The notes beneath the pieces were generated by a model. It saw only the letters and a program-made list of their open reading frames with translations. It did not search any database and had not been told where the DNA came from. Shown piece after piece: positions 43,349 to 52,347 of a DNA stretch of 64,000 nucleotides (position 1 is its first letter; every line of letters begins with the position of its first letter). The position numbers and the translations under genes were made by a program. Source of the DNA: Microlunatus endophyticus (GTDB lineage: Bacteria > Actinomycetota > Actinomycetes > Propionibacteriales > Propionibacteriaceae); the NCBI RefSeq assembly GCF_014646195.1, contig NZ_BMMZ01000005.1, forward strand, positions 248,001 to 312,000, read 5' to 3'.

Positions 43349-44206
43349 ATGGAGCTGGACGAAGTCGCCCGCGAGCTGTACGACGGTTCGCCGGACGACT
43401 TCGTCGAGATCCGCAAGGCCCGCGCCGCCGAAGCCCGGTCCGCCGGAGATCGGGAGCTGGCCAAACAGATCACCGCTCTGCGCCGGCCCACCCGATCAGC
43501 CTGGGTCGTCAACCTGCTGTCCTTCCAGGCGGACGACGAGCTGGCCGGCCTGCTGGATCTCGGTGCCGCACTGGCGCAGGCCCAGCAGCGGCTGTCCGGT
43601 GATGATCTCCGTCAGCTGTCCCGGCAGCGCAACACGGCGATCTCGGCGCTGGTCCGGCGGGGCAGCCAACTCGCCCAGGTGCGTGGACACCGGCCCTCCG
43701 AGGCGACACTGCGTGAGGTCACCGACACGCTGCAGGCTGCGCTGTCCGATCCCGGCGTAGCCGAGGTCGTCCGCAACGGACGGCTGACCCAGCCGCAGTC
43801 GTACGGCGGATTCGGACCGGAGATGATCTTCGCCCCGGCGGAATCGCGTGCCGAGCCTCCCGAGCCTGCTCCCGGCACCGCGCCCGAGGATGATCAAGCC
43901 ACCCCCGACGAGCGACTGCACCAGCAGCGACTCGACGAACTCGCAACAGCGCAGCAGGCCCTGGACCGGTTGGAGGTCCAGCTCACCCGGGTCGAGGAGC
44001 AGGTGCAACGGGCCGCCGAGGACGCCGACCGGCGGTCGCAGCGGCTGACCGAGCTTCGCGATCAACTCCGACGGGCCGAGCGCGAGGCCGACCGCGCCGA
44101 TGCCGAACTCGAGCGTCTCAGCAGCGAGCGCGATGATCTACGCTCGGCCAGGGAAGAGGCCGAGGAGCAGGTCTCGCAAGCGCTGTCGCGGCTGGCGGGC
44201 GACTGA
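43349..44206 (+). CDS. Coiled-coil protein of unknown function
   Basis: 285 residues. An N-terminal alpha-helical segment of about 140 residues (FVEIRKARAAEARSAGDREL, RRPTRSAWVVNLLSF) is followed by an acidic linker (about 165-185) and a long coiled coil to the C-terminus (LEVQLTRVEEQVQRAAEDAD heptads). Homologues appear to be widespread, unnamed actinobacterial proteins; I recognise no function. It is closely coupled to VanW. Confidence 0.7.
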   Translation: MELDEVARELYDGSPDDFVEIRKARAAEARSAGDRELAKQITALRRPTRSAWVVNLLSFQADDELAGLLDLGAALAQAQQRLSGDDLRQLSRQRNTAISALVRRGSQLAQVRGHRPSEATLREVTDTLQAALSDPGVAEVVRNGRLTQPQSYGGFGPEMIFAPAESRAEPPEPAPGTAPEDDQATPDERLHQQRLDELATAQQALDRLEVQLTRVEEQVQRAAEDADRRSQRLTELRDQLRRAEREADRADAELERLSSERDDLRSAREEAEEQVSQALSRLAGD

Positions 44207-44217
44207 CGGCGGTCCGA

Positions 44218-44681
44218 TCAGCGCGCGAGCCCGGCAGCCCGCCGACCGAGGGCCAGCACCCCGCCGACCGCTGCGGCCAGCGAGCAGACCACTACCGCCG
44301 AGCTCCAGCCGTGCTCCAGCACCCGGGCATCGTGGCCGCCGTGCAACAACAGGGTTGCGGCCACCGTCGCCCCGATCGCCGAGCCGAGATAGCGCGCTGT
44401 GTTGTTGACGCCACTGCCCAGACCGCTGCGCCCTGCCGGCGCACTGGCCGCGGTCTCCCGGCCCAGACCGGCATTCACCACGCCGGCTGCGATACCGGAG
44501 ACCAACAGCCCGATCACCATCGGCGCCAGACTCGCCGTGCCGATCATGATCAACTGGCCTGCGGCGAGCACCAGCAGCCCCCAGCCCTGATCACGAAGAC
44601 CACGAAGAGCGCACCGGCGATCGTGCTCATGATCGCCGGGAGTACTGCCGACGTGGCTGACCGGAAGCCGACCAGAAAGGT
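44218..44681 (-). pseudogene. Remnant of an MFS transporter, C-terminal helices
   Basis: A frame of 117 codons (44218-44571) encodes the last transmembrane segments of a DHA2-type MFS exporter, with GSGVNNTARYLGSAIGATVAATLL as its hallmark. Upstream the reading continues only after a one-base frameshift near 44590: NTFLVGFRSATSAVLPAIMS then GALFVVFVI, then GWGLLVLAAGQL in the other frame. The N-terminal two thirds of the protein are absent. It lies next to HxlR-like debris, a common regulator for such exporters. Confidence 0.75.
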
Positions 44682-45037
44682 GTTCTGAGCGAGCGGCTCA
44701 ACCATCTCGTCGACCGCGGACTGGTCGCCAGGACCACCGGGACCGGGCACGCCGAATACGAACTCACCGAGGTCGGCATCGGCCTGCACCCGGTGCTGGT
44801 CGCGTTGAGCTCCTGGGGCCGGGAGTACGCCAATCCCGAGCACCGTCCGAGCGGAGCCTGACCCACATCTGCGGGACAGTCCTGGAAGCCTCCGGGCATT
44901 GCCCCAGCTGCGATGTCATCGCCGAGCCGGCCGACGTCATCAGCGCCCCGGATCCGAAGCATCCAGGGCGTCGTACGGATCCGGTCTCGGTCGCACTGCG
45001 GCATCCGAAGCGGCTCCTGGAGCCCGTCGGCCGCTGA
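44682..45037 (+). pseudogene. Remnant of an HxlR-family regulator, truncated and frameshifted
   Basis: Frame one (44682-44861) gives LSERLNHLVDRGLV, then TGHAEYELTEVGIGLHPVLVAL and SSWGREYA, the wing and C-terminal helix of an HxlR winged helix. After a stop, frame two (44864-45037) gives HICGTVLEASGHCPSCDVIA, matching the Cys-containing tail of the family. The DNA-recognition half is missing, and the fragment borders the MFS debris. Confidence 0.7.
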
Positions 45038-45044
45038 TCCCGCG

Positions 45045-45686
45045 CTAGATCATCCGGGCCGCGTAGTCGCGGACGTGCCCGAGGGTCGGCACCGCCAGCC
45101 CGACGGCGACGACGAGCAGTAGGCCGCCGCTGACGGCGGCGGCGGGACGGCCGGCCCTCGGCGAACGACCGACGCGCAGCACGCGCGCGACGACAGCGAC
45201 GACGAGCCAGAACGCACCCGAGACCAGCACGACGGTCAGTCCCAGGATTGCCGTGTCGGTGGTGATGCCGGGTCCGCGGCCGATGAACTGCGGCAACACC
45301 GCGCCGAAGAAGATGGGGGCCTTCGGATTGCTGACATCGACGACGAAACCGCGCCGGTACGGGTGTAGGTGATCATGCTCGAGTGCGTTGGGGTCCCCGC
45401 CGCGGCGAGCGCTGTTGATCACCCTCAGGGCAAGCCAGACCAGCACGGCGGCACCGACAAGCCGCAGCAGGTCAAGGGCTTGCGGCCAGGCCGCCAACAT
45501 CGCGGCCAGGCCTGCCGTCGCCAGCCCGGCGTGCACGCACAAGCCGGTCATGATCCCGGCCACGGTCCGCACCCCGGCCCGCCGTCCGCGGCCGGCGGCC
45601 TGGACCACGACGACGAAGTCCGGGCCGGGCACGGCGAGCGCCACCAGCAGCGTGAGAACGAATCCGATCCAGGTCGAGAAGGTCAC
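45045..45686 (-). CDS. LysE-family amino-acid exporter
   Basis: 213 residues with five or six transmembrane helices and the family motif PGPDFVVVVQAAGRGRRAGV at about 20-39. LysE/RhtB proteins export amino acids or homoserine lactones. It is divergent from an Lrp/AsnC regulator with 37 bases between start codons, an arrangement typical of amino-acid-induced exporters. TAGCTT six bases before GTG 45686 suggests leaderless transcription. Confidence 0.93.
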   Translation of the reverse strand: MTFSTWIGFVLTLLVALAVPGPDFVVVVQAAGRGRRAGVRTVAGIMTGLCVHAGLATAGLAAMLAAWPQALDLLRLVGAAVLVWLALRVINSARRGGDPNALEHDHLHPYRRGFVVDVSNPKAPIFFGAVLPQFIGRGPGITTDTAILGLTVVLVSGAFWLVVAVVARVLRVGRSPRAGRPAAAVSGGLLLVVAVGLAVPTLGHVRDYAARMI

Positions 45687-45692
45687 GACCCG

Positions 45693-45698
45693 AAGCTA
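45693..45698 (-). promoter_or_regulatory. Predicted -10 box of the LysE exporter gene
   Basis: TAGCTT, six bases before GTG 45686. Confidence 0.5.
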
Positions 45699-45707
45699 AG
45701 CCTGTGT

Positions 45708-45720
45708 TCGATAAGATCGA
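45708..45720. promoter_or_regulatory. Palindrome in the Lrp/LysE intergenic region
   Basis: TCGATAAGATCGA is a perfect inverted repeat (5-bp arms, 3-bp centre). It overlaps the predicted -10 box TAAGAT (45712-45717), which lies six bases before ATG 45724 of the Lrp gene. It is a candidate autoregulatory operator. Confidence 0.5.
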
Positions 45721-45723
45721 GGG

Positions 45724-46275
45724 ATGGAGGAATATCCGTCCCTGAATCGGACAATGACCGAATTGGATTCGGTCGACTGGGAGATTCTCGACATCCTGCA
45801 GAATGACGCCACCACCCCCAACAAGGAGATCGCGGCCCGCGTCGGCGTGGCCCCGAGCACCTGTCTGGAGCGGATCCGCCGACTGCGGTCGGCCGGTGTG
45901 ATCTCGGCGATCCGGGCGGTGATCGACCCCGAGGCGATCGGCCGCGGCGTCCAGGCCTTCCTGGCCATCCAGATTCGCCCGCACTCCCGCGAGACTGCCA
46001 ACGACTTCGCCCGCCAGGCACTCGACCTACCTGAGACAATCGCCCTTTACAACGTGGCCGGCGGCGACGACTACCTGGTGCACGTCGCGGTCACTGACAG
46101 CGCGGCCCTGCAGTCGCTGATCATCGATCGGATGCTCGCCATCCAACAGGTGGCCCACTGCCGCACCCAGTTGATCTTCGGCGAACCGTGGACGTCGGTG
46201 ATCCAGCGGTCGGACAGCGCCGGGCCGGCTAGTCGCCGCGGACGGCGCGGCGGATCACGCCGCCGAGCGCGTTGA
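45724..46275 (+). CDS. Lrp/AsnC-family transcriptional regulator
   Basis: 183 residues: an N-terminal AsnC helix-turn-helix (about 12-58: DWEILDILQNDATTPNKEIA then VGVAPSTCLERIRRL) and a C-terminal RAM ligand-binding domain. It is divergent from the LysE exporter gene and likely controls it in response to an amino acid. The last about 20 residues (SRRGRRGGSRRRAR) are a basic extension encoded opposite the end of secA2, where the two convergent genes overlap by 47 bases. Confidence 0.93.
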   Translation: MEEYPSLNRTMTELDSVDWEILDILQNDATTPNKEIAARVGVAPSTCLERIRRLRSAGVISAIRAVIDPEAIGRGVQAFLAIQIRPHSRETANDFARQALDLPETIALYNVAGGDDYLVHVAVTDSAALQSLIIDRMLAIQQVAHCRTQLIFGEPWTSVIQRSDSAGPASRRGRRGGSRRRAR

Positions 46276-48538
46276 GGAAGCGGTCCTCGGGCGAGCCGAA
46301 CGCCTGGTCGTCGACCATATAGGTCCAGGTCGAGGTGGGCCGGTCGATCCCGGAGGCCGCCTCGTCCAGGCCGTCTTCGGTGATCACCGCCTTCTCGAAG
46401 GCTTCCGCGGCGTCGTCCAGCAGCTTCTTGCGCAGTTCCCGGTAGGCCTGATCACTGGCGGAGTGGTAAGCCATCAGCGGCGTCTCGCGGCCGAGGGCGC
46501 GCAGGTGGATCCCCTCGCGCAGGTCCTCGGTGAAGGCGATGTGGTCGCTCCAGGCCCGGTCGATCTGGTGCAGCAGCAGCTGCCGGGCCGCCTCGGCCAG
46601 CACCTCGTCCTCGACCTCCTCGGCAAGCTCCTTCCAGCGGTCCGGCCGCAACCGCTGGAACTCCTCGGCAGCCAGGCCGGTCCTCAACACCCGGTCGCGA
46701 TAGCTCAGGACGTCGGTGCGCTGTGCGTCGAGCTGCTGGCTGTAGTTCCAGCTGTTGCGGTGGGTGTCCAGCAGAGCACCCTCGGTGATCCGCTGGGCGT
46801 GGTCGACCTGGCCGGCGATCCGGGGCGAGGTGATCTCCCCGGTCTCGTCGTCGATCTCGGCCCCGCGAGGGTGCAACTCGGCCGTGGTCGGATCGTCCTC
46901 GAGGCTGACGAAGATCACCGAGGTGCCTGGATCGCCCTGACGCCCGGCCCGACCGCGAAGTTGATCATCGAGTCGGCTGGTGTGATAGCGACCGTGGCCG
47001 ATCACCAGCAGGCCGCCCAACTCCGCGACCTGATCATGCTCATGCTCGTCCCCGCCGCCGAGTTTGATGTCCACGCCGCGCCCGGCCATCTGGGTGGACA
47101 CCGTGACCGCGCCCAGCTGGCCGGCGGCCGCGATCACCGCCGCCTCCTCGGTGTCGTTCTTTGCGTTCAACACTGCGGCTTCGACGCCGACCTCGGCGAG
47201 CAGCTCGGCGATCTTCTCCGACCCGGCGACGCTGTGGGTGCCGATCAGCACCGGGCGTTGTCGATCATGGGATTCCTTGATCAACTCGACCATCGCGGCA
47301 TCGCGGTCCTCGGCGGTCTCGTAGATCCGATCCGCCTCGTCGGTGCGGATCAAGGGTCGGTGCGGCGGCAGCGCGCCAGTCTCCAGGTCGTAGAACTCCC
47401 GGAACTGCTCGGCCGCGGCCAGCGCCGTACCGGTCATCCCGCCGACGGTGCCGTAGTGCTTGATCAATGCTTGCACGGTGATGGTGTCCAGGATCTCGCC
47501 CCGGTCACTGGGCTGCAGGCCCTCCTTGGCCTCGACCGCCGCATGCAGGCCGTCCGGCCAGCGCTGCTGTTCGGCGACCCGGCCGCGATTGGGATCGACC
47601 AGGCGGACATGATCATCGGTGACGATGTAGTCGACGTCGCGCTGCACCAGCGTCTCAGCGTAGAGGGCGACATTGACCCGGGTGAGCAGCAACTCGTTGC
47701 CCTCGGCGTACAGATCGTCGACGCCCAGCAGAGCCTCCACCCGTGCCAGACCGGAATCGGTCAGATTGACCTGGGTGTTGTCGTCGGAGGTCTCGTAGTC
47801 CTTGCCGGCGGCCAACTGGGTGACGATCGCGGCCATGCTTCCACCGTCGTCGGAGACCGGCAGGCTGCCGGCCAGCACCAGCGGCACCTTCGCCTCGTCG
47901 ATCATCACCGAATCTGCCTCGTCGATGATCAGGGCGTCCGGTTTGGTCTGGACGATCTGCTCGGTGTCGGTCCGCAGCCGGTCGCGGAGCAGATCGAAGC
48001 CGATCTCGCTGACCGAGCCGTAGCAGATGTCGGCGGCATAGGCGGCCTTGCGCTGATCATGGTCGGACGCGCTGGTCACCCAGCCGACGCTGACCCCGAG
48101 CAGTTCGTAGATCGGCGCCATCCACTCGGCATCACGGCGGGCCAGGTAGTCGTTGACGCTCATCACCCGGGCCCGATGCCCGCGGGCCACCAGGCCCAGC
48201 GCCGCGATCGCCCCGGCCAGGGTCTTGCCCTCCCCGGTGGCCATCTGCACCACGGTGCCGTTCATGATCGCCAGCGCACCCTGCAGCTGGACGTCGTACG
48301 GCCGCTCACCGATGCCGCGCTCGGCTGCCTCACGAACGACCGCGCAGAATTCCGACTGGGTCGGCACGTCGTCAAGATCACCACGGATGTCGTCGTACGC
48401 CTGCCGCAGCTCGGCGTCCTCGAGATCCCCGATCTCGCCCTCGATCTCGTCGGCCGCCGTGATCGCCGATCCATAGCGACCGACCTCAGTCGTACCGGCG
48501 CGCCCGATCAGCCGGCGCAGGCCGTCTCTCAATCCCAC
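46229..48538 (-). CDS. secA2: Accessory Sec translocase ATPase SecA2
   Basis: 769 residues from GTG 48538. DEAD motor features: MATGEGKTLAG (Walker A), DEADSVMIDEAKVPL (Walker B), STQMAGRGVDIKLGG and the QLRGRAGRQGDPG motif VI. It is shorter than canonical SecA (about 900 residues) and lacks the C-terminal zinc/linker tail, which matches SecA2-type accessory ATPases of actinobacteria exporting a subset of proteins. TACCGT lies seven bases before the GTG. The housekeeping SecA is expected elsewhere. Confidence 0.92.
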   Translation of the reverse strand: MGLRDGLRRLIGRAGTTEVGRYGSAITAADEIEGEIGDLEDAELRQAYDDIRGDLDDVPTQSEFCAVVREAAERGIGERPYDVQLQGALAIMNGTVVQMATGEGKTLAGAIAALGLVARGHRARVMSVNDYLARRDAEWMAPIYELLGVSVGWVTSASDHDQRKAAYAADICYGSVSEIGFDLLRDRLRTDTEQIVQTKPDALIIDEADSVMIDEAKVPLVLAGSLPVSDDGGSMAAIVTQLAAGKDYETSDDNTQVNLTDSGLARVEALLGVDDLYAEGNELLLTRVNVALYAETLVQRDVDYIVTDDHVRLVDPNRGRVAEQQRWPDGLHAAVEAKEGLQPSDRGEILDTITVQALIKHYGTVGGMTGTALAAAEQFREFYDLETGALPPHRPLIRTDEADRIYETAEDRDAAMVELIKESHDRQRPVLIGTHSVAGSEKIAELLAEVGVEAAVLNAKNDTEEAAVIAAAGQLGAVTVSTQMAGRGVDIKLGGGDEHEHDQVAELGGLLVIGHGRYHTSRLDDQLRGRAGRQGDPGTSVIFVSLEDDPTTAELHPRGAEIDDETGEITSPRIAGQVDHAQRITEGALLDTHRNSWNYSQQLDAQRTDVLSYRDRVLRTGLAAEEFQRLRPDRWKELAEEVEDEVLAEAARQLLLHQIDRAWSDHIAFTEDLREGIHLRALGRETPLMAYHSASDQAYRELRKKLLDDAAEAFEKAVITEDGLDEAASGIDRPTSTWTYMVDDQAFGSPEDRFLNALGGVIRRAVRGD

Positions 48539-48545
48539 CCGACCG

Positions 48546-48551
48546 ACGGTA
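48546..48551 (-). promoter_or_regulatory. Predicted -10 box of secA2
   Basis: TACCGT, seven bases before GTG 48538. Confidence 0.5.
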
Positions 48552-48656
48552 CACGCGCGGGCCGGTGCAAACACTTCAACTGACCGCGACTCACGACGCA
48601 CGGAAGACTGCGACTACCTGGAACGTGACGAGGATCTTCATCGTCTGCGTCCGCGC

Positions 48657-48990
48657 ATGAAAAGGCGTCGACCGGCAGCTGGGGCTCCGGCCAGACTGTG
48701 CTACAACACCTCGGCGCTTGCCCACCCTCGACAAATCACCCACGCCATGCAGCGTCGCTTTCGCGACGCTGCCGTCCCTGCAGCGCTGGAAGAACCGATC
48801 ACGATGGCCGGGCGCGCCATCGATGATGAGGCGCTCGACCTAGCCGTCGACGGCACGCATAGCTACCCGTTCTTGATCCAGCTGGTCGGCCATCGATCCT
48901 TGCGCTCCGGGCCGGACCACGCATGGATCACCGCTGCCCATGTTCGGGCCAGCGTTGACGGCACGGTCCGGCGGGCCGGCCGCTGCAATT
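48657..48990 (+). pseudogene. Remnant of an AAA ATPase C-terminal region
   Basis: The frame encodes ALEEPITMAGRAIDDEALDL, then SYPFLIQLVGH and ITAAHVRASV, closely resembling the lid/winged-helix end of Orc1/Cdc6-like AAA_16 ATPases. The P-loop half is absent and the frame degrades after about 48990. The 760-base gap 48539-49298 contains no other gene I can support. Confidence 0.6.
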
Positions 48991-49004
48991 GGGGATCCTG
49001 GTCC

Positions 49005-49113
49005 GGGCAACATCGCTGTTTCCATTTCCGCTGATTCTGTCGCCGACGATCGAGCCGCCACGGCGTGTCGCCCCGGGGCAGACCATCCTCGGTCACAAAA
49101 CCAGCGACTCCGC
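49005..49113. repeat. Degenerate dispersed segment, copy 2
   Basis: This resembles 8325-8432 over about 105 bases (shared cores CCGACGATC, GGCGTGTCG, ATCCTCGG, ACAAAA). It follows the decayed AAA ATPase fragment. The function is unknown. Confidence 0.5.
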
Positions 49114-49298
49114 AAGCCGTTCCCCAACGGACAGATCGGAACAACCCCGCCTCACCGGAGAACGGGGGCGCCCGGAGACCCGCCCGGTGCAACTGCCCGC
49201 AACGGTAGGCCAAACGCAACATCTATAACGCTTGTGGGCCCAGGCCTGCGGGCAGGTTCACGCACACGCGGTACGGCTCCCGAACAACCCGGAGTCGC

Positions 49299-51164
49299 CT
49301 AGAAGGACGCCTCGTCAAGCTCCATGGCCGCCAGATCGGTGCCCTCGGCGATCACCCGCTCGGCGGCCAGCTTCGGCAGCACAATACGGGCGAACCAGCG
49401 GGCCGAAGCGACTTTGCCCTCGTAGAACCGCTGCTCCGACTCCGGCAGGTCGGTGCCCAGTGCCTGCAGCGCGATGTCGGCGCTGCGCAGCAGCAGCCAG
49501 GCGCAGACGACGTCGCCCAGGCCGAAGAGCAGCCGAGTGGTGTTCAGGCCGATCTTGTAGAGGTTGCGCGGATCGCCGCCGGCTCGAACGTCGGAGCTCA
49601 TGGCGTTCATCGCCATCGCGGTGCCGATCGCCTCGACGTCCTCCAGCGCCTTGGCGAGCAACTCGCGCTCGTCCTTCAGCTGGCCGCCGGAATTCTGATC
49701 GCCCTCGGTGTCCAGGAACTGCTGGATCTCGGCCTGCAACTGACCCAGCGCCTTGCCCTGGTTGCGGATGATCTTGCGGAAGAACAGGTCCTGGCCCTGG
49801 ATGGCAGTGGTGCCCTCGTACAGGGTGTCGATCTTGGCGTCGCGGACGTACTGCTCCAGCGGGTAGTCGGCCAGGAAGCCGGAACCGCCGAAGGTCTGCA
49901 GCGCCTCGGTGCCGAGCAGGGTCCAGGACTTCTCGGACCCGTAGCCCTTGACGATCGGCAGCAGCAGGTCGTTCAGCTTGATCGCGTCGTCGTCCTTCTC
50001 GCCCTTGGCGGCTGCGATCGCGACCTTGTCCTGGATGCTCGCGGTGTAGAGCACCAGCGACCGCATCCCTTCCACATAAGCCTTCTGGGTGAGCAGCGCG
50101 CGACGCACGTCCGGGTGATGGGTGATCGTGACGCGGGGTGCGGTCTTGTCGTAGTTCTTGGTCAGATCGGCGCCCTGGATCCGGCTCTTCGCATAGTCGA
50201 GTGCATTCAGGTAGCCGGTGGACAGGGTCGCGATGGCCTTGGTGCCGACCATCATCCGGGCGTCCTCGATCACCTGGAACATCTGCGCGATGCCGTTGTG
50301 CACCTCGCCGAGCAGCCAGCCCTTGGCCGGCTTTCCGTCACCGAAGGTCAGCTCACAGGTGTTGGAGACCTTCAGGCCCATCTTGTGCTCGACGTTGGTG
50401 ACGTTGACGCCGTTGCGCTCGCCCAGGTCACCGGTCTCGAGGTCGAAGTCGTACTTCGGCACGATGAACAGCGACAGGCCCTTGGTGCCGGGGCCGCCGA
50501 AGCCCTCGACGCCGACCGGGCGGGCGAGCACCAGATGGATGATCTGGTCGCTCAGGTCGTGTTCGGCGGAGGTGATGAAGCGCTTGACGCCCTCGATGTG
50601 CCAGCTGCCGTCAGGTTGCGGCAGGGCCCGGGTACGACCGGCACCGACGTCGGATCCGGCGTCGGGCTCGGTCAGCACCATGGTTGCGCCCCACAGCTTG
50701 TCGGCCATGATCCGGCCGATCTTCTGGTCCCGTTCGGTGCCGTTCCGGAAGATCATCTCGCCGAACTTCGGCCCCGACGCATACATGTAGACGGCCGGGT
50801 TGGCACCGAGCACGAGCTCGTTCATGGCCCACCGCAGCGATGGCGGCGCCGGCTGACCGCCCACCTCTGCCGCAAGACCGATCTGATAGAACTCCGACTC
50901 CATCCAGGCGTCGTAGGACTTCTTGAACGCCTCCGGGAGCGGAGCCGTGTGGCTCTCGGGATCGAAGACCGGCGGCTGCCGATCAGCGGACTCGAAGGAT
51001 TCCGCCAGCTTGGTGGTCGCGAGGTGATCGACCTCGTCGAGCACCGCTTCGGCGGTTTCGACATCCATGTCCTCGTACGGCCCGTGGCCCAGGATCTCGG
51101 ACCGGCCCAGCAGCTCGAACAGATTGAACTTGATATCGCGAAGATTGGACTTGTAGTGCGTCAT
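49299..51164 (-). CDS. Long-form acyl-CoA dehydrogenase (FadE5/DmdC-like)
   Basis: 621 residues from ATG 51164 (GAGGTG upstream). It has an extra N-terminal domain ([16 protein letters not shown]) and a C-terminal extension in addition to the core ACAD fold. [17 protein letters not shown] is the FAD contact motif and [15 protein letters not shown] carries the catalytic Glu. This layout is that of the broad-specificity beta-oxidation dehydrogenases of about 600 residues. Two TetR-like palindromes lie upstream (51227-51240, 51254-51267), suggesting control by a fatty-acid-responsive repressor. Confidence 0.92.
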   Translation of the reverse strand: MTHYKSNLRDIKFNLFELLGRSEILGHGPYEDMDVETAEAVLDEVDHLATTKLAESFESADRQPPVFDPESHTAPLPEAFKKSYDAWMESEFYQIGLAAEVGGQPAPPSLRWAMNELVLGANPAVYMYASGPKFGEMIFRNGTERDQKIGRIMADKLWGATMVLTEPDAGSDVGAGRTRALPQPDGSWHIEGVKRFITSAEHDLSDQIIHLVLARPVGVEGFGGPGTKGLSLFIVPKYDFDLETGDLGERNGVNVTNVEHKMGLKVSNTCELTFGDGKPAKGWLLGEVHNGIAQMFQVIEDARMMVGTKAIATLSTGYLNALDYAKSRIQGADLTKNYDKTAPRVTITHHPDVRRALLTQKAYVEGMRSLVLYTASIQDKVAIAAAKGEKDDDAIKLNDLLLPIVKGYGSEKSWTLLGTEALQTFGGSGFLADYPLEQYVRDAKIDTLYEGTTAIQGQDLFFRKIIRNQGKALGQLQAEIQQFLDTEGDQNSGGQLKDERELLAKALEDVEAIGTAMAMNAMSSDVRAGGDPRNLYKIGLNTTRLLFGLGDVVCAWLLLRSADIALQALGTDLPESEQRFYEGKVASARWFARIVLPKLAAERVIAEGTDLAAMELDEASF

Positions 51165-51226
51165 CGCTGGTTTCACCTCAGGTCTTCATCGAGCCGACCG
51201 GGCTGTGGGAAGCAGCACGGGGATTG

Positions 51227-51240
51227 TTACTGGTGAGTAA
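51227..51240. promoter_or_regulatory. TetR-type palindrome 1 upstream of the acyl-CoA dehydrogenase
   Basis: TTACTGGTGAGTAA: perfect 5-bp arms TTACT/AGTAA with a 4-base centre, 63 bases before ATG 51164. Confidence 0.6.
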
Positions 51241-51253
51241 CTTCACTCTGATA

Positions 51254-51267
51254 TTACTCGCAAGTAG
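51254..51267. promoter_or_regulatory. TetR-type palindrome 2 upstream of the acyl-CoA dehydrogenase
   Basis: TTACTCGCAAGTAG repeats the pattern with one mismatch, 27 bp centre to centre from the first site. Confidence 0.55.
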
Positions 51268-51402
51268 CGACGCCGCCAAGATGGTCCCGCGCAAAATCCG
51301 GACGGAAATCGCGCCGTATCGGGCGCCGGGGACGGCGGTCGCGGAGCAAGCCTGTGGACACATTGCCGCCCAGCGGACCCGTCAATGGGCAGGATGGGTG
51401 CC

Positions 51403-52158
51403 ATGACCCAACCTCCCAACCCTCCGGGCGGCAATCAGCCCCACCACGACCCTCAGCAATTCGGCCAGCACAACCAGTGGATCACCGGTTCCAGCGAGTC
51501 GGCGAGCCGGCCCGAAGAGACGCAGCAGCTGCCGCCGTACGGGCAGAGTTCGGCGGCCCAACCGCAGGCCGGCAGCTACAGCCAGCCGTCGGCAGGCAGT
51601 CCGTACGGGCAGCCACCCACACAGCCACTCACGCAGCCACCTGCGCAACCGCAGTCGCAGCCGTACGCCCAGCCGACCGCGCCATCCTGGGGTCAGCCGC
51701 CGTCCGGCGCCCCCGACACCTCCTCTTTCGGTGCCTGGCAGTCACAGCCACCGCAGCAGCTGCAACCCCAGCAGCAGAAGCGGTTCGGCGATGCCAACCC
51801 TTTCCGGGCGGCCTTCGACTTCGGCTTCAGGACCTATGCGACGCCGGGCATCGCCAAGATCGTCTACATCGTCGCGATCGTGCTGGGGGTGGTGGCCTGG
51901 ATCGGCGGTGCGATCTACTGGTTCCGGGTCGCTGCGGCGATCAACCACCTCGCGAGTTCGCTGAGCAGCCCCTTCGGCGGTGGCGGCGACAGCAACGCCG
52001 GCAGTGCATTCACCGTGATCGGGATCGTGTCGTTGGTGCTCGGCTGGATCCCGGTCCTGCTCGAGATCCTCATCGTGCGGGTGTTCCTCGAGGCCGCGAT
52101 CGCCATGACGCGTACCGCCGACGACGCCCGGCATATCCGGGAGAAGATCGAGGACTGA
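51403..52158 (+). CDS. DUF4282 membrane protein with Pro/Gln-rich N-terminus
   Basis: 251 residues from ATG 51403. The first about 125 residues are Pro/Gln/Ser-rich (PPTQPLTQPPAQPQSQPYAQ-like), predicted disordered. A DUF4282 core follows with two or three transmembrane helices (about 152-180 and 205-228) and a short charged tail. Overall design parallels the DUF805 protein at 12864: a disordered Q/P-rich arm fused to a small membrane domain. Function unknown. Confidence 0.82.
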   Translation: MTQPPNPPGGNQPHHDPQQFGQHNQWITGSSESASRPEETQQLPPYGQSSAAQPQAGSYSQPSAGSPYGQPPTQPLTQPPAQPQSQPYAQPTAPSWGQPPSGAPDTSSFGAWQSQPPQQLQPQQQKRFGDANPFRAAFDFGFRTYATPGIAKIVYIVAIVLGVVAWIGGAIYWFRVAAAINHLASSLSSPFGGGGDSNAGSAFTVIGIVSLVLGWIPVLLEILIVRVFLEAAIAMTRTADDARHIREKIED

Positions 52159-52210
52159 CCCGCGATCGCGCTTGTGGATCGGGAAATCGTCGCAGTCGTC
52201 ACAGGCAGTC

Positions 52211-52337
52211 CCGAACGGACGCCGATCAGCTCCGCGAACGCCGCGAACGGCTGGGCATCAACTACCTCGTCGTCGGCGACGAACTCATGGACGCGTTCGC
52301 TCCCGTCGTCGGACTCCTGCGGCGAGGTGATCAGTAG
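52211..52337 (+). pseudogene. Remnant of an LLM-class F420-dependent oxidoreductase (C-terminus)
   Basis: The frame encodes RERRERLGINYLVVGDELMD, then AFAPVVGLLRRGDQ and a stop codon, matching the C-terminal end of luciferase-like F420-dependent oxidoreductases. The rest of the barrel is absent; only about 42 codons remain. Confidence 0.65.
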
Positions 52338-52340
52338 GGT
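52335..52340 (+). promoter_or_regulatory. Predicted -10 box of the PaiB-like gene
   Basis: TAGGGT, seven bases before GTG 52348; it overlaps the stop codon of the LLM remnant. Confidence 0.5.
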
Positions 52341-52347
52341 TTGCTGG

